A stretch of DNA of 64,000 nt from SLHU01 sp009929975 (GTDB taxonomy: Bacteria; Bacillota; Clostridia; Saccharofermentanales; UBA5734), in the NCBI GenBank assembly GCA_040776905.1, contig JAXGZQ010000003.1, positions 62,001 to 126,000 of the forward strand. The letters are read 5' to 3'. The position numbers were made by a program, and so were the translations under genes. Position 1 is the first letter of the stretch, and every line of letters begins with the position of its first letter. The notes under the pieces were generated by a model. That model did no database searches. It was given only the letters and a program-made list of their open reading frames with translations, and was not told where the DNA came from. Positions 26,345 to 35,037 of this stretch are shown piece after piece.

Positions 26345-26420
26345 GGGGATATGGCTCAGTTGGGAGAGCGCTGCCTTCGCAAGGCAGAGGCCACGGGTTC
26401 GAATCCCGTTATCTCCACCA
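26345..26420 (+). tRNA. tRNA-Ala (anticodon CGC)
   Basis: A 76-base cloverleaf with acceptor arm GGGGATA/TATCTCC, D-loop GTTGGGAGAG, anticodon stem-loop CTGCC-TTCGCAA-GGCAG, T-loop GGGTTCGAATCCC and encoded CCA. The acceptor arm has the G3-U70 wobble pair that AlaRS recognises, which confirms the identity. It reads GCG codons. It has its own promoter and terminator. Confidence 0.97.
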
Positions 26421-26421
26421 G

Positions 26422-26454
26422 AAGCCCGGAAACATTGATTTTCCGGGCTTTATT
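26422..26454 (+). terminator. intrinsic terminator after tRNA-Ala
   Basis: Stem AAGCCCGGAAA / TTTCCGGGCTT with a 7-base loop and a short TTTATT tail. The ribosome binding site of the next gene (GAGGAG) starts only about five bases further, leaving no space for a separate promoter between them. Confidence 0.85.
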
Positions 26455-26470
26455 CATATGAGGAGCTATT

Positions 26471-27304
26471 ATGCGACAACTCGCGACCCATGATTGTCTA
26501 CTCGATTTCCACACCCATGTCTTCCCGAAGAAGATGGCAGCCGCCGCTGTGGTCTCCATCGGACAATTCTATGACTTGCCGATGGCCGGCGACGGGACAT
26601 TTCATCAGTTGCTCGACTGGCATCGCAGCGCTGGAATTACACACCGTGTCATCTTTTCGACCGCGACACGAAGCGAACAGGCAAAGTCAATTCACCATTT
26701 CATGCGTGAGTGCCTGGAGCAGGATGACACAACCTACGCCTTTGGTACGGTGCACCCCTCGATGGATGATCAAACACTCACGTCAACCTTACAGGAGATT
26801 GTCGAATCAGGATTTCATGGCATCAAGCTGCATCCGGATTTTCAGAAATTTTACGCGGACGATCCCTTTGCGATCAAGGTTGCCCGGCTGGCCGCCGGAC
26901 GCTTGCCGATCCTGTTGCACGCAGGTGACCGGAAACTGGATTTCTCATCCCCCAGGCGGCTGCGTCAGCTGGCACAGGCCAGCCCTGACACGGTCCTGAT
27001 CGCCGCCCATTTCGGCGGCTGGTCCGACTGGCCGGGAGCCATTCGTTATCTTTCTGATCTGCCATCGGTCCATGTTGACACCAGCAGTTCGCTGCCGTTT
27101 CTGACTCAAGAACAGGTGATGGATCTTGTCACCGCTTTTGGCACAGACCGTATTATCTTCGGCAGCGACTACCCGATGTGGCGTCCTGATCAGGAACTGC
27201 GGCTTTTGCGCGGTCTGCCGCTGACAGATCAGCAGATCCGTCAGATGACCTGGGACAACGGTATGCGGCTGCTGGCTTCACGGACGATGTCAGCCGAACG
27301 GTAA
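26471..27304 (+). CDS. amidohydrolase family (amidohydrolase_2) metal-dependent hydrolase
   Basis: TIM-barrel hydrolase or decarboxylase-like protein of 277 residues, cytoplasmic. Metal-site marks in order: FHTHVFP with His14 and His16, GIKLHPDF with a His near 120, LLHAGDRK near 147, AAHFGGW near 180 and FGSDYPMW with the catalytic Asp near 237. This is the pattern of the amidohydrolase_2 group, which includes decarboxylases and lactonases. GAGGAG precedes the ATG. It follows the tRNA-Ala terminator directly, so its transcription must come by read-through or from a promoter inside the tRNA region. The converging acyl-CoA ligase ends 11 bases after its stop. The substrate cannot be told from sequence. 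Confidence 0.85.
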   Translation: MRQLATHDCLLDFHTHVFPKKMAAAAVVSIGQFYDLPMAGDGTFHQLLDWHRSAGITHRVIFSTATRSEQAKSIHHFMRECLEQDDTTYAFGTVHPSMDDQTLTSTLQEIVESGFHGIKLHPDFQKFYADDPFAIKVARLAAGRLPILLHAGDRKLDFSSPRRLRQLAQASPDTVLIAAHFGGWSDWPGAIRYLSDLPSVHVDTSSSLPFLTQEQVMDLVTAFGTDRIIFGSDYPMWRPDQELRLLRGLPLTDQQIRQMTWDNGMRLLASRTMSAER

Positions 27305-27315
27305 TCAGCAGAAAA

Positions 27316-29058
27316 TCAGGCGGAATCACTCGACGCGTCGTCATCGACGGATCGTTTTTCCAGTTCGATCCGTTCCAAGGCGACAAAATCAACTTTTCCA
27401 ACTTTTGTCCGCGGCAGATCATCGCAGAACTCAATTTCCCTAGGGATCGCGTATTTCAGCATGGTCTGCTCGCAATGGCGCAGAATCGCCTGGCGCAGAC
27501 TATTCTGGTCAGCGGCAGGATCATCCGGCACAACAAAGGCTTTGATCGCCTGCATCTGGTAAGGATGCGGCACACCGATCGCGCAGGCCATGCGGACACC
27601 GGCAACTTTACTGATCTCATCTTCGATCTGAGATGGGAAGACCTGTATCCCTGAAACTTTGACAATCCGCTTAATCCGCTGTTTAAAATAGAAATAGCCA
27701 TCCGGGCCCATCGTTCCATAATCACCGGTATGGACCCATTTACGTCCGTCCGGATGCAGCCGGATTGTTTCATCCGTGGCTTCCGGATCATCAAGATAGC
27801 CGAGCATGACAGTCGGCGCATGAATGCAGAACTCGCCGTCTTCATTTGGATCAGCGGTTTCAAAAGATCCCGGACGGATTACTTTCATCAGAACATCGGC
27901 CAGAGGCAGTCCGATTGAATTTTCTCTGGCTCCGGTCATCGGATTGACCGCACAGACGGTCACTGTTTCAGTCAGGCCATAGCCTTCACGCAGCGTACAC
28001 TGACTTCCCCGTTCGCGCAGAAAGCTGTCGAACCGCCGTTTCAACTCCGAAGGCAATGTATCACCACCGCAAAAAACCGCGGTCAGACAGGAAAGGTCCG
28101 CTTTCTTCAGTTTCTCGTTTTTCAGCATACCCTCAAAGAGCGTCGGGACCGCGGCGATATAGCTTGGCCGCTCCTTGATGATGACATCAGCAAGAATATC
28201 CGGTGAGAACTGGGGAACAAGGATGGCCATCAGACCGATCGCCATCATCGTATGCATGCCCATGCATAATCCAAACCCGTGAAAAAGCGGCAATATGGTC
28301 ACCATTGAGAGGCCGAGCGGATTGAAGTTGTCCAAATCCCTGATACCGACAATCTGCGGGCCCTGAGCCGCCAGTACATTGAAGTTGTAGGACGACAGCA
28401 TGATGGTTTTCGGGGAACCGGTTGTTCCGCCGCTGTGCAGGTAGACGGCGCAGTCATGCGCGCCGCGCCGGCGCTGATATGGGCGCGGCTCAAGCCCGTT
28501 CATCATAATTTTCCAGCGTTTATACAGTGTTCTTTGCGGAACCGCTTTAATTTTGCGCCCGCTTTTGAGATAAAAACCAACTTTCAATAGCGGACTGAGA
28601 TAATCCATCACCGAACAGACATAAACCTGACGGATCCGTGAATGTGACAGGATATCGTGGTGTTTGAACAAAAACGCGTCGAGTATCGTCAGATAATCGC
28701 TGCCGGTGGTGCGTATATAATGAGAAAGCTCATCTGGCGGGGTTAACGGGTGAACCATGTTGCAGATGCCGCCAAGACGGTTGACCGCGTAAAACACAAT
28801 CACCGCCTGTGGAATATTGGGCAGACAAATCGTCATGACCTGTCCGGTCGAGAAACCATCAGCTTCCAGTCCGGCCGCTGCCTGGTCAATCTCTGACATG
28901 AGTTCGGAGTAGGTTATCTTTCGTCCCATGAATGACAGGGCCGGGTGATCCGGGAAGCGATTCGCGGTTCTGTCCACCGTTTCATACAGTGTCAATTCCG
29001 GATAGCTCATACTTGGTTTGAACCAGCTGTCATATTGATGAATCCAGGGTGTTTCCAT
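27316..29058 (-). CDS. AMP-dependent acyl-CoA synthetase/ligase
   Basis: ANL-superfamily enzyme of 580 residues that activates a carboxylic acid as acyl-AMP, probably then forming an acyl-CoA. The phosphate-binding motif SGGTTGSPK is at about 209-217, the adenine motif EGYGLTETV near 330-345 and the HTGDYGTMGPDGYFYF segment near 445. A hinge (KRIVKVSGIQVFPSQIE) and the C-terminal catalytic Lys in RTKVGKVDF follow. The ATG at 29058 follows AGGAG by 6 bases. The overall look (YSELMSEIDQAAAGL, GICNMVHPLTPPDEL) is of long-chain fatty acid CoA ligases. It lies 62 bases after araD on the same strand, an odd pairing that need not be functional. Confidence 0.87.
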   Translation of the reverse strand: METPWIHQYDSWFKPSMSYPELTLYETVDRTANRFPDHPALSFMGRKITYSELMSEIDQAAAGLEADGFSTGQVMTICLPNIPQAVIVFYAVNRLGGICNMVHPLTPPDELSHYIRTTGSDYLTILDAFLFKHHDILSHSRIRQVYVCSVMDYLSPLLKVGFYLKSGRKIKAVPQRTLYKRWKIMMNGLEPRPYQRRRGAHDCAVYLHSGGTTGSPKTIMLSSYNFNVLAAQGPQIVGIRDLDNFNPLGLSMVTILPLFHGFGLCMGMHTMMAIGLMAILVPQFSPDILADVIIKERPSYIAAVPTLFEGMLKNEKLKKADLSCLTAVFCGGDTLPSELKRRFDSFLRERGSQCTLREGYGLTETVTVCAVNPMTGARENSIGLPLADVLMKVIRPGSFETADPNEDGEFCIHAPTVMLGYLDDPEATDETIRLHPDGRKWVHTGDYGTMGPDGYFYFKQRIKRIVKVSGIQVFPSQIEDEISKVAGVRMACAIGVPHPYQMQAIKAFVVPDDPAADQNSLRQAILRHCEQTMLKYAIPREIEFCDDLPRTKVGKVDFVALERIELEKRSVDDDASSDSA

Positions 29059-29120
29059 ACGCTGCTCCTGACTGTTGCTGCCCGTTGGGATTTTGCGACT
29101 CGCATGAGCCGGTCTCCCGG

Positions 29121-29822
29121 TCAATCGGATGTTATCTGTCCATAATAGGCGTTTTTTCCATGTTTGCGCAGATAATGCTTATCGAGCAGATACTGCTCAA
29201 TCGCGGCTGCCTCCAGATTCAGCATGCGGGTATGCCACGCCATCATGGCACATTCCTCGAGCGCGACGGCATGCAGGACCGCGTCTGCCGGATGAGCGCC
29301 CCAGGTGAATGGGCCATGGCCGGCGGCCAGAATCCCCGGTACCGCGGCCGGATCCAGCTGACCGGACCGGAATGTCTCAACGATCACATGACCGGTATTC
29401 AGCTCGTACTGTCCTTCGATCTCCTCACGGGTCAGTGGCCGTGTGCAGGGGACCGGACCATGGAAATAATCGGCATGGGTTGTCCCATAAGGCGGAATGG
29501 CCAGGCCGGCCTGTGCCCAGATGGTTGCCCATCGTGAATGAGTATGCACAATCGATCCGATCCCGGGAAAGCTGCGATACAGATGAAGATGCGTCGGTGT
29601 ATCACTGCTGGGACGTCGGTGGCCGCTGACGACCTGTCCGTCCAGATCAAGGATGACCAGGTCACCGGCTTCCATGTGATCATAACTGACACCGCTCGGC
29701 TTGATGACGACCAATCCACGCTCACGATCTATCGCGCTGACATTGCCCCAGGTCGAGACGACCAGACCCTGTGCCGGAAGATCAAGATTGGCTTGCAATG
29801 TATCCAGAATCCACTTATCCAT
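29121..29822 (-). CDS. araD: L-ribulose-5-phosphate 4-epimerase
   Basis: Class II aldolase-fold epimerase of 233 residues converting L-ribulose-5-phosphate to D-xylulose-5-phosphate, which feeds the pentose phosphate pathway. It shows STWGNVSA near 24-31, KPSGVSYDHM, the zinc ligands of IVHTHSRWAT near 93-97 and AGHGPFTWG near 170, plus TTHADYFHG. The start at 29822 follows AGGAG and gives the family length of about 231; an upstream in-frame extension would add a non-conserved tail. The sister enzymes UlaF and SgbE act in ascorbate use, and sequence alone does not exclude them. No araA, araB or transporter genes are present here. Confidence 0.9.
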   Translation of the reverse strand: MDKWILDTLQANLDLPAQGLVVSTWGNVSAIDRERGLVVIKPSGVSYDHMEAGDLVILDLDGQVVSGHRRPSSDTPTHLHLYRSFPGIGSIVHTHSRWATIWAQAGLAIPPYGTTHADYFHGPVPCTRPLTREEIEGQYELNTGHVIVETFRSGQLDPAAVPGILAAGHGPFTWGAHPADAVLHAVALEECAMMAWHTRMLNLEAAAIEQYLLDKHYLRKHGKNAYYGQITSD

Positions 29823-29891
29823 GATAACTCCTAGTCCTCGCTGATGCCTGGCCAGCCACTGAAGCGGAGCCGGACAGACACTGTTACGGCC

Positions 29892-29920
29892 ATTATAGTT
29901 TTTCCTGCCCGATAGAGCAA
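29892..29920 (-). promoter_or_regulatory. probable araD promoter
   Basis: Minus strand TTGCTC, 17-base spacer, TATAAT. It is back to back with the radA extended -10 element at 29948. Confidence 0.5.
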
Positions 29921-29947
29921 GGATTCCGCAGGCGGGCCTGCTGTCTA

Positions 29948-29956
29948 TGCTATACT
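29948..29956 (+). promoter_or_regulatory. probable extended -10 promoter of radA-ispD
   Basis: TGC-TATACT on the plus strand, about 43 bases before the radA start. The -35 region is weak. Confidence 0.45.
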
Positions 29957-29998
29957 GAGGCTGATATCCAGTCATGTTCATTCAATCCGGGAGGCATT

Positions 29999-31399
29999 AT
30001 GGCAAAGGCGAAAACAATTTTTCAATGCAGCGAATGCGGTCATGAAACCAGCGGCTGGCTCGGACGGTGTCCCGGCTGCGGCTCCTGGAATACATTGACT
30101 GAAACCCGTATCAATCCACAGATATCGCCTGCGGCCAGCCGACGTGGTCCCTGGCTGAATCCGGAAGATGCCGCCGCCGGCCATGACGCGGCTTCAATCA
30201 TGAATCTCAGCGATATCTCCGGTGATGAAAACAACCGGTTCAGCAGTGGCCTGCCCGAACTTGACCGCGTACTCGGAGGCGGTTTTGTGCCCGGTTCCCT
30301 GATCCTGCTCGGCGGTGATCCGGGGATCGGCAAATCGACGCTGCTTCTGCAGGTCCTGGGCAAGGCATCACCCGGAACAACCCTGTATGTATCAGGCGAG
30401 GAATCGGCCCGCCAGGTCCGGCTGCGGGCTGACAGGCTGGAAGTCCCTCCAGCGCATATCCGCATGCTGGCCGCGACCGGATTCTCTGATATCGCGGCTG
30501 CCCTGATCAGGGAAAAGCCGCAGCTGGCTGTCATCGATTCAATCCAGACCGTTTATGTCGATGATCTGACAGCCGCTCCCGGCAGCGTCAGCCAGGTGCG
30601 TGAAGCCGCGGCTGGTCTTTTGCGGATCGCCAAGGGGCAGGGCACAACGATTGTTCTGGTCGGCCATGTCACCAAGGATGGTTCGATCGCCGGTCCGAGA
30701 GTGCTTGAACACATGGTGGATACCGTCCTCTATTTTGAAGGTGACCGCCAGCACAGCTACCGGATGATCCGCGCCGCGAAAAACCGCTTCGGCGCGACAG
30801 ATGAACTGGGGCTGTTCGAAATGAGCGACCGGGGTCTTTTGCCGGTCGCCAGTGCCTCCCGCATTTTTCTGGAAGGCAGGCCGCGGCAGGTTCCCGGATC
30901 GGTTGTCACCGCCTGCATGGAAGGAACCCGGCCGCTGCTGATTGAGATCCAGGCCCTGCTCAATGACGCCTCATTCACCTCGCCGCAGCGGATGGCCCAG
31001 GGAATCGACCGCAATCGTCTTATTTTATTGCTCGCTGTGCTCGAGAAAAAATTCCATTTCGGCCTCAATAATCAGGATGCCTACCTCAATGTTGTCGGCG
31101 GTATACGTCTCAACGAACCCGCCGCCGATCTGGCGATCGTCAGCGCCCTGATCTCCAGTATGAAGGAACGGCCGGTCCGTGACGGTGTCCTTGTCTTCGG
31201 AGAAGTCGGCCTGAGCGGTGAAATCCGCGGTGTCGCCAACGCCGACCGACGGATCATGGAAGCGGCCCAGATGGGCTTTCAGTCCTTTATTGTCCCGGGC
31301 AGCTGCCGCAAGGCCTGTGAACGGCTCAGTTTGTCTGAATCGTCTGATCTGTTCTATGTCGACCGGATCAGCGAAGCCCTTGATCTGCTTTTTGTCTGA
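29999..31399 (+). CDS. radA: DNA repair protein RadA
   Basis: RecA-like ATPase that helps branch migration during recombination. The 466-residue protein has an N-terminal C4 zinc finger (Cys10, Cys13, Cys24, Cys27), Walker A GGDPGIGKST at 105-114, the RadA-specific KNRFG motif near 260 and a C-terminal Lon-protease-like domain. In that domain (PAADLAIVSALISS, FGEVGLSGEIRGV) the catalytic Ser is not present, as is normal for RadA. GGGAGG precedes the ATG. ispD follows after 7 bases, so they form an operon, a pairing seen in many Bacillota. Confidence 0.96.
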   Translation: MAKAKTIFQCSECGHETSGWLGRCPGCGSWNTLTETRINPQISPAASRRGPWLNPEDAAAGHDAASIMNLSDISGDENNRFSSGLPELDRVLGGGFVPGSLILLGGDPGIGKSTLLLQVLGKASPGTTLYVSGEESARQVRLRADRLEVPPAHIRMLAATGFSDIAAALIREKPQLAVIDSIQTVYVDDLTAAPGSVSQVREAAAGLLRIAKGQGTTIVLVGHVTKDGSIAGPRVLEHMVDTVLYFEGDRQHSYRMIRAAKNRFGATDELGLFEMSDRGLLPVASASRIFLEGRPRQVPGSVVTACMEGTRPLLIEIQALLNDASFTSPQRMAQGIDRNRLILLLAVLEKKFHFGLNNQDAYLNVVGGIRLNEPAADLAIVSALISSMKERPVRDGVLVFGEVGLSGEIRGVANADRRIMEAAQMGFQSFIVPGSCRKACERLSLSESSDLFYVDRISEALDLLFV

Positions 31400-31406
31400 G
31401 GTGCCT

Positions 31407-32153
31407 ATGAAACCAGCTGATCATGCCAATGTCTTCGTTCTGGTGCCGGCAGCCGGCAGCGGCAGCCGGATGCAGGCCGGTATCAACAAGCAGCTGCTTG
31501 AGCTTCAGGGCCGGACCGTGATCGAGCATACAATCGACCGCCTGGACCGTCATCCGGATGTCAGCGGTTTGATCCTCATCGCAGCGGAAATTGATCTGAC
31601 CGCCATGGAAGCGATCGCCAAACGCCGGGCCTGGCCGCATCTATACCGCGTCATCACCGGCGGAGCGACGCGCCAACACTCCGTTTTATCGGGTCTGCAG
31701 GCTCTGGCAGCCCACCCGGACTGCCATGATGACAGTATTGTTCTGGTTCATGACGGTGCCCGCTGCCTCATCGACCCACTGACCATCAGCCGCGTCATCG
31801 CCGGAATCAGGGAACACGGAGTCTGCGGAGCCGCGCTGCCGGTCAGAGATACCATAAAAAAAGCCTCGGATGACGGATATGTCATCGAGACACCAGATCG
31901 CAGTCGATTATTCGCGATGCAGACACCACAGGGAGCCCGCTTCGCGCCGCTGCTGGCAGCCTATCAGGCAATGACAGCGGCCGGGCGTATTCTGACTGAT
32001 GATCTTGCGGTCATGGAAGCCGCTGGCCATCCGGTCTTTCTAACGGCTGGCGATGAAAGGAATTTCAAACTGACGACCCGGCTGGATCTTCAGATGGCTC
32101 AATGGATCCTGAACAGCGGCCCTGAGCCATCCGACGCCCTGATCAAGTCATGA
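31407..32153 (+). CDS. ispD: 2-C-methyl-D-erythritol 4-phosphate cytidylyltransferase
   Basis: Third step of the non-mevalonate isoprenoid pathway: couples CTP to methylerythritol phosphate. The 248-residue protein starts at the ATG 31407, just after GAGGTG and the radA stop. The CTP-binding loop PAAGSGSRM is at 14-22 with Lys28 of NKQLLEL. VITGGATRQHSV follows near 87-98, VLVHDGARCLI near 112, and the C-terminal part has TPQGARF, DDLAVMEA and GDERNFKLTT. All canonical motifs look intact. The ispF gene converges 21 bases away on the other strand, unlike the usual adjacent or fused ispD-ispF order. Confidence 0.95.
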   Translation: MKPADHANVFVLVPAAGSGSRMQAGINKQLLELQGRTVIEHTIDRLDRHPDVSGLILIAAEIDLTAMEAIAKRRAWPHLYRVITGGATRQHSVLSGLQALAAHPDCHDDSIVLVHDGARCLIDPLTISRVIAGIREHGVCGAALPVRDTIKKASDDGYVIETPDRSRLFAMQTPQGARFAPLLAAYQAMTAAGRILTDDLAVMEAAGHPVFLTAGDERNFKLTTRLDLQMAQWILNSGPEPSDALIKS

Positions 32154-32174
32154 TACCAGCGTGTCCATGTGTCA

Positions 32175-32693
32175 TTATTCCGGTCCAGTGGTATCCGGCC
32201 GCCTCGCGCTGAGCGTGCAGAAAACCTGAATTCCTTCCCCCCGTCCAAAGGCCGTCAGTGCTTCACCACTGGTCGCTGTCAGTCCGATCTGCCGGATCTC
32301 CAGACCCAGCAGTTCGGCCAGACGCCGGCGAATGTCCGCGATATAGGGAGCCAGCTTCGGCCGGCAGCCTTCAAGGCTGAGCGAACAATGCAGCAATTGC
32401 CAGTCTCCCAGCTCGCTCATCGCCTCTTGCAGATAAACCACGCTGTCGGTAATCCCCGCGCGGCACAGAGCGTCTGCCCTGCTCCCCAGGATATTGACAC
32501 CGGTCAGGCCGGATACCGCGTTGGCAACCGCATGCAGAATCACATCGGCATCACTGTTCCCGTCCAGCGCCGGAGCGGCCGGAATCGCCACACCACCGAG
32601 CATCAGGACACGTTCTGAGGTTCCGGCTGGTCCTGCCTCATCGACAAAGCGATGACTGTCCTGTCCGAGACTGCTCACATAGATAAACATCAC
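32175..32693 (-). CDS. ispF: divergent 2-C-methyl-D-erythritol 2,4-cyclodiphosphate synthase
   Basis: IspF-fold protein of 172 residues, expected to cyclise CDP-methylerythritol phosphate. The zinc ligands seem retained: Asp12 and His14 (GQDSHRF) and His54 (DADVILHA). Other usual residues are not: the HSD triplet is NSD (Asn46), the Asp after LHAL is Asn58, and the DIG motif is NIL (Asn67). The following flexible loop (normally DIGKxFPDTD) reads SRADALCRAGITDS. The C-terminal ATSGEALTAFGRGEGI is near normal, with the conserved Glu kept. It lies downstream of the acyl-CoA ligase gene with GGGAGG before the ATG. It may be an established divergent subfamily still making the cyclodiphosphate, or a paralogue with changed activity. 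Confidence 0.75.
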   Translation of the reverse strand: MMFIYVSSLGQDSHRFVDEAGPAGTSERVLMLGGVAIPAAPALDGNSDADVILHAVANAVSGLTGVNILGSRADALCRAGITDSVVYLQEAMSELGDWQLLHCSLSLEGCRPKLAPYIADIRRRLAELLGLEIRQIGLTATSGEALTAFGRGEGIQVFCTLSARRPDTTGPE

Positions 32694-32723
32694 AACAACC
32701 TCCCGACCATCCGGTACCGCGGA

Positions 32724-34379
32724 TTACTGAGCATCGGAAGCACGAATCTCAACGCGGCGGATCTTTCCGCTGATGGTCTTCGGCAGCATCTCGACAAAAT
32801 CAAGTATTCGCGGATATTTGTAGGGCGCCGTATGGGTTTTGACATAGTCCTGCAGTTCCAGGCGCAGCGCGTCAGAAGCGGTATAATCACGTGACAGTAC
32901 GACCGTTGCCCGTACAACCTGTCCGCGAACAGGGTCCGGCGCTCCAGTTACGGCACACTCCAGTACGGCTGGATGCTCCATCAGGACACTTTCAACTTCA
33001 AACGGCCCGATGCGATAACCAGAACTTTTGATGATGTCATCGGTCCGGCCGACAAACCACAGATAACCGTCCTCATCCTGCCACGCCAGATCACCGGTAT
33101 GGTAGATACCGTCATGCCACACACTTTGCGTCAGCTGTGGATCTTTATGATAGCCGCTGAACATACCTGGGACCTTCTCAACACCGGTGATGACGCAGAT
33201 TTCACCGGATTGACCCGGCTCAACCGGCTGATCCTGATCATCCAGCAGCTGAATGTGATACGCCGGCGACGGCCTGCCCATCGATCCCGGGCGGGTTGCC
33301 AGCCAATAGGGTGTGACAACTGCCAGGGTCATTTCTGTCTGCCCGTACCCTTCCTTGAGTTCAAGGCCGGTCGCCCGGAGAAACTGTTCATACACCTCCG
33401 GATTTAAAGCCTCACCGGCGATTGTACAGTGCTGCAGCGATGAAAGGTCGTACCGGGTCAGGTCTTCCTTGATCAGGAAACGGTATATGGTCGGCGGCGC
33501 ACAGAAGGTCGTAATCCGGTCATCCTGCAGGCGCGTCAGCATATCGTCCGGCGAAAAACGGTCGAAATCATAGACATAGATCCCCGCTTCCATCAGCCAC
33601 TGGCCGTACAGCTTGCCCCAGACGGATTTGGCCCAGCCAGTCTCTGAGACCGTCAGGTGAAGGCCATCCGGATCGACCCGGTGCCAGTACTTTGCCGTCG
33701 CGATATGACCGATCGGATACGTGAAATCATGGACGACCATCTTGGGCATTCCTGTTGTTCCCGAGGTAAAATACAACAACATCATATCGCTGCCATGCGG
33801 ATAAGCGTCACCCTGTGGAGGTTGAAATGCCGGCGCGTCTGCCAGGCCATCTTCGAAACAGAGCCAGCCCGGTCTGGCCTGCCTGACCATGATCAGCGTG
33901 ATGTCGCGGCTGACTGATTGAACCGCCTGTTCAACAGCGGTGAACGTTTCACCTTCCGGAGTGCAGATTACCGCCCGGATATCAGCGGCCTCAATCCGGT
34001 AAACAATATCCTTGACCTGAAGCTGATTGGTTGCCGGTATGGCGACCGCCCCGATTTTGTGAAGACCGATAATCGTGAACCAGAATTGATAATGACGCTT
34101 GAGAATCAGCATCACCTTATCCCCTTTTCTAATTCCAAGGGACTGGAGCCAGGCCGCGCAGCGATCACTCTCACGTTTGATATCAGCAAAGGTAAATGTG
34201 TGGGTCTCACCTTCCACATTGCGCCAGAACATCGCACGGCGCTGCGGTTCCACTTCGGCGATCCGGTCAACCACATCATAGGCGAAGTTGAATTTGTCCG
34301 GAACATTCAGACGATAGGACACAGGATGGCCATCGGGACCGCAGGTTTCACTGATGTACTCCTGATGAAGATTCAGCAT
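32724..34379 (-). CDS. acyl-CoA synthetase, medium-chain (ACSM) type
   Basis: ANL-superfamily acid-CoA ligase of about 551 residues. The phosphate-binding loop TSGTTGMPK is at 205-213, the adenine motif EGYGQTEMT near 350, YHTGDLAWQDEDGYLWFVGR near 420 and DIIKSSGYRIGPFEVES just after. The C-terminal catalytic Lys sits in KTISGKIRRVEIR. The sequence around GWAKSVWGKLYGQWLMEAG resembles medium-chain or acetyl/propionyl-type ligases. Two start codons are close together; the ATG at 34379 lies 9 bases after AGGAGG, better than the one at 34385. The gene overlaps or abuts the XRE-cupin regulator, so the regulator probably controls it. The substrate is unknown. Confidence 0.88.
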   Translation of the reverse strand: MLNLHQEYISETCGPDGHPVSYRLNVPDKFNFAYDVVDRIAEVEPQRRAMFWRNVEGETHTFTFADIKRESDRCAAWLQSLGIRKGDKVMLILKRHYQFWFTIIGLHKIGAVAIPATNQLQVKDIVYRIEAADIRAVICTPEGETFTAVEQAVQSVSRDITLIMVRQARPGWLCFEDGLADAPAFQPPQGDAYPHGSDMMLLYFTSGTTGMPKMVVHDFTYPIGHIATAKYWHRVDPDGLHLTVSETGWAKSVWGKLYGQWLMEAGIYVYDFDRFSPDDMLTRLQDDRITTFCAPPTIYRFLIKEDLTRYDLSSLQHCTIAGEALNPEVYEQFLRATGLELKEGYGQTEMTLAVVTPYWLATRPGSMGRPSPAYHIQLLDDQDQPVEPGQSGEICVITGVEKVPGMFSGYHKDPQLTQSVWHDGIYHTGDLAWQDEDGYLWFVGRTDDIIKSSGYRIGPFEVESVLMEHPAVLECAVTGAPDPVRGQVVRATVVLSRDYTASDALRLELQDYVKTHTAPYKYPRILDFVEMLPKTISGKIRRVEIRASDAQ

Positions 34380-34381
34380 GC

Positions 34382-34969
34382 TCATTTGCCTCCTGTTTTC
34401 GCGGGAATTCTGATGATGACGGCGAGAAACTGACAGGGTTGGCCTCCGACAGCAACCATGCCATGCGGGCGGGACGCGTCATAATAAACCGTGTCACCAG
34501 CATGCAGGATTTCTTCATGCTGATCGATAACAATACGCAGACTGCCGCTCAGTATATAGTCCATTTCCTGTCCTTCATGCTGATTCAGATGAATGTCCGC
34601 GATCTCACTATTCAGATCAAGCGGAGCGGTGACAAGAAATGGTTCGGACTGGCGATGACGAAACTGAGCCGCCAGATTAAGGTAATGAAATCCGTGGCGC
34701 CGCCGGATCGGCAGACCCTGGCCGTGACGCACCAGCGTATAGCCGGTCAGACGGGGTGATTCACCGGTAATCAGTTCAGTCATATCGATGCCGAACCGTT
34801 CCGCGGCACGATAAAGAAAAGTAAAACCGATATCACGTTCACCGGCCTCAATCGCCAGATACTCCGCGCGATCTGTTCCGGTTATCTGAGCCATCTCTTC
34901 TTCGCTGATATCGAGAATTTCCCGCATTTCGCGAATCCTTCGGCCGACATCCCTGATTTCTCCCAACAT
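34382..34969 (-). CDS. XRE-family regulator with C-terminal cupin sensor
   Basis: DNA-binding regulator of 195 residues. A helix-turn-helix (about 6-62: VGRRIREMREILDISEEEMA, then YLAIEAGERDIGFTFLYRAA) is joined to a cupin beta-barrel. The cupin has NQHEGQEMDYILSGSLRI near 132-150 and HAGDTVYYDASRPHGM near 160, the pattern of small-molecule-sensing MerR/XRE-cupin proteins. The stop codon overlaps the start region of the acyl-CoA ligase gene, so the ligand may be an acid or acyl compound handled by that enzyme; this is inference. The ATG at 34969 has GGGGG 8 bases upstream. A promoter and a 10-bp inverted repeat at the expected transcription start suggest self-regulation. Confidence 0.88.
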   Translation of the reverse strand: MLGEIRDVGRRIREMREILDISEEEMAQITGTDRAEYLAIEAGERDIGFTFLYRAAERFGIDMTELITGESPRLTGYTLVRHGQGLPIRRRHGFHYLNLAAQFRHRQSEPFLVTAPLDLNSEIADIHLNQHEGQEMDYILSGSLRIVIDQHEEILHAGDTVYYDASRPHGMVAVGGQPCQFLAVIIRIPAKTGGK

Positions 34970-34993
34970 ATTCACTGCCCCCGATCGTCGTGA

Positions 34994-35033
34994 ATCAGGC
35001 TGACCAACTGATAAACCAGCTGATCAGCCTGAT
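34994..35033. promoter_or_regulatory. inverted repeat, candidate operator of the XRE-cupin operon
   Basis: Perfect 10-bp arms ATCAGGCTGA / TCAGCCTGAT separated by 20 bases, with an inner palindrome GCTGATCAGC at 35019-35028. It lies from about +1 to +40 relative to the promoter at 35038-35066, where a repressor would block transcription. Confidence 0.5.
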
Positions 35034-35037
35034 CAAA

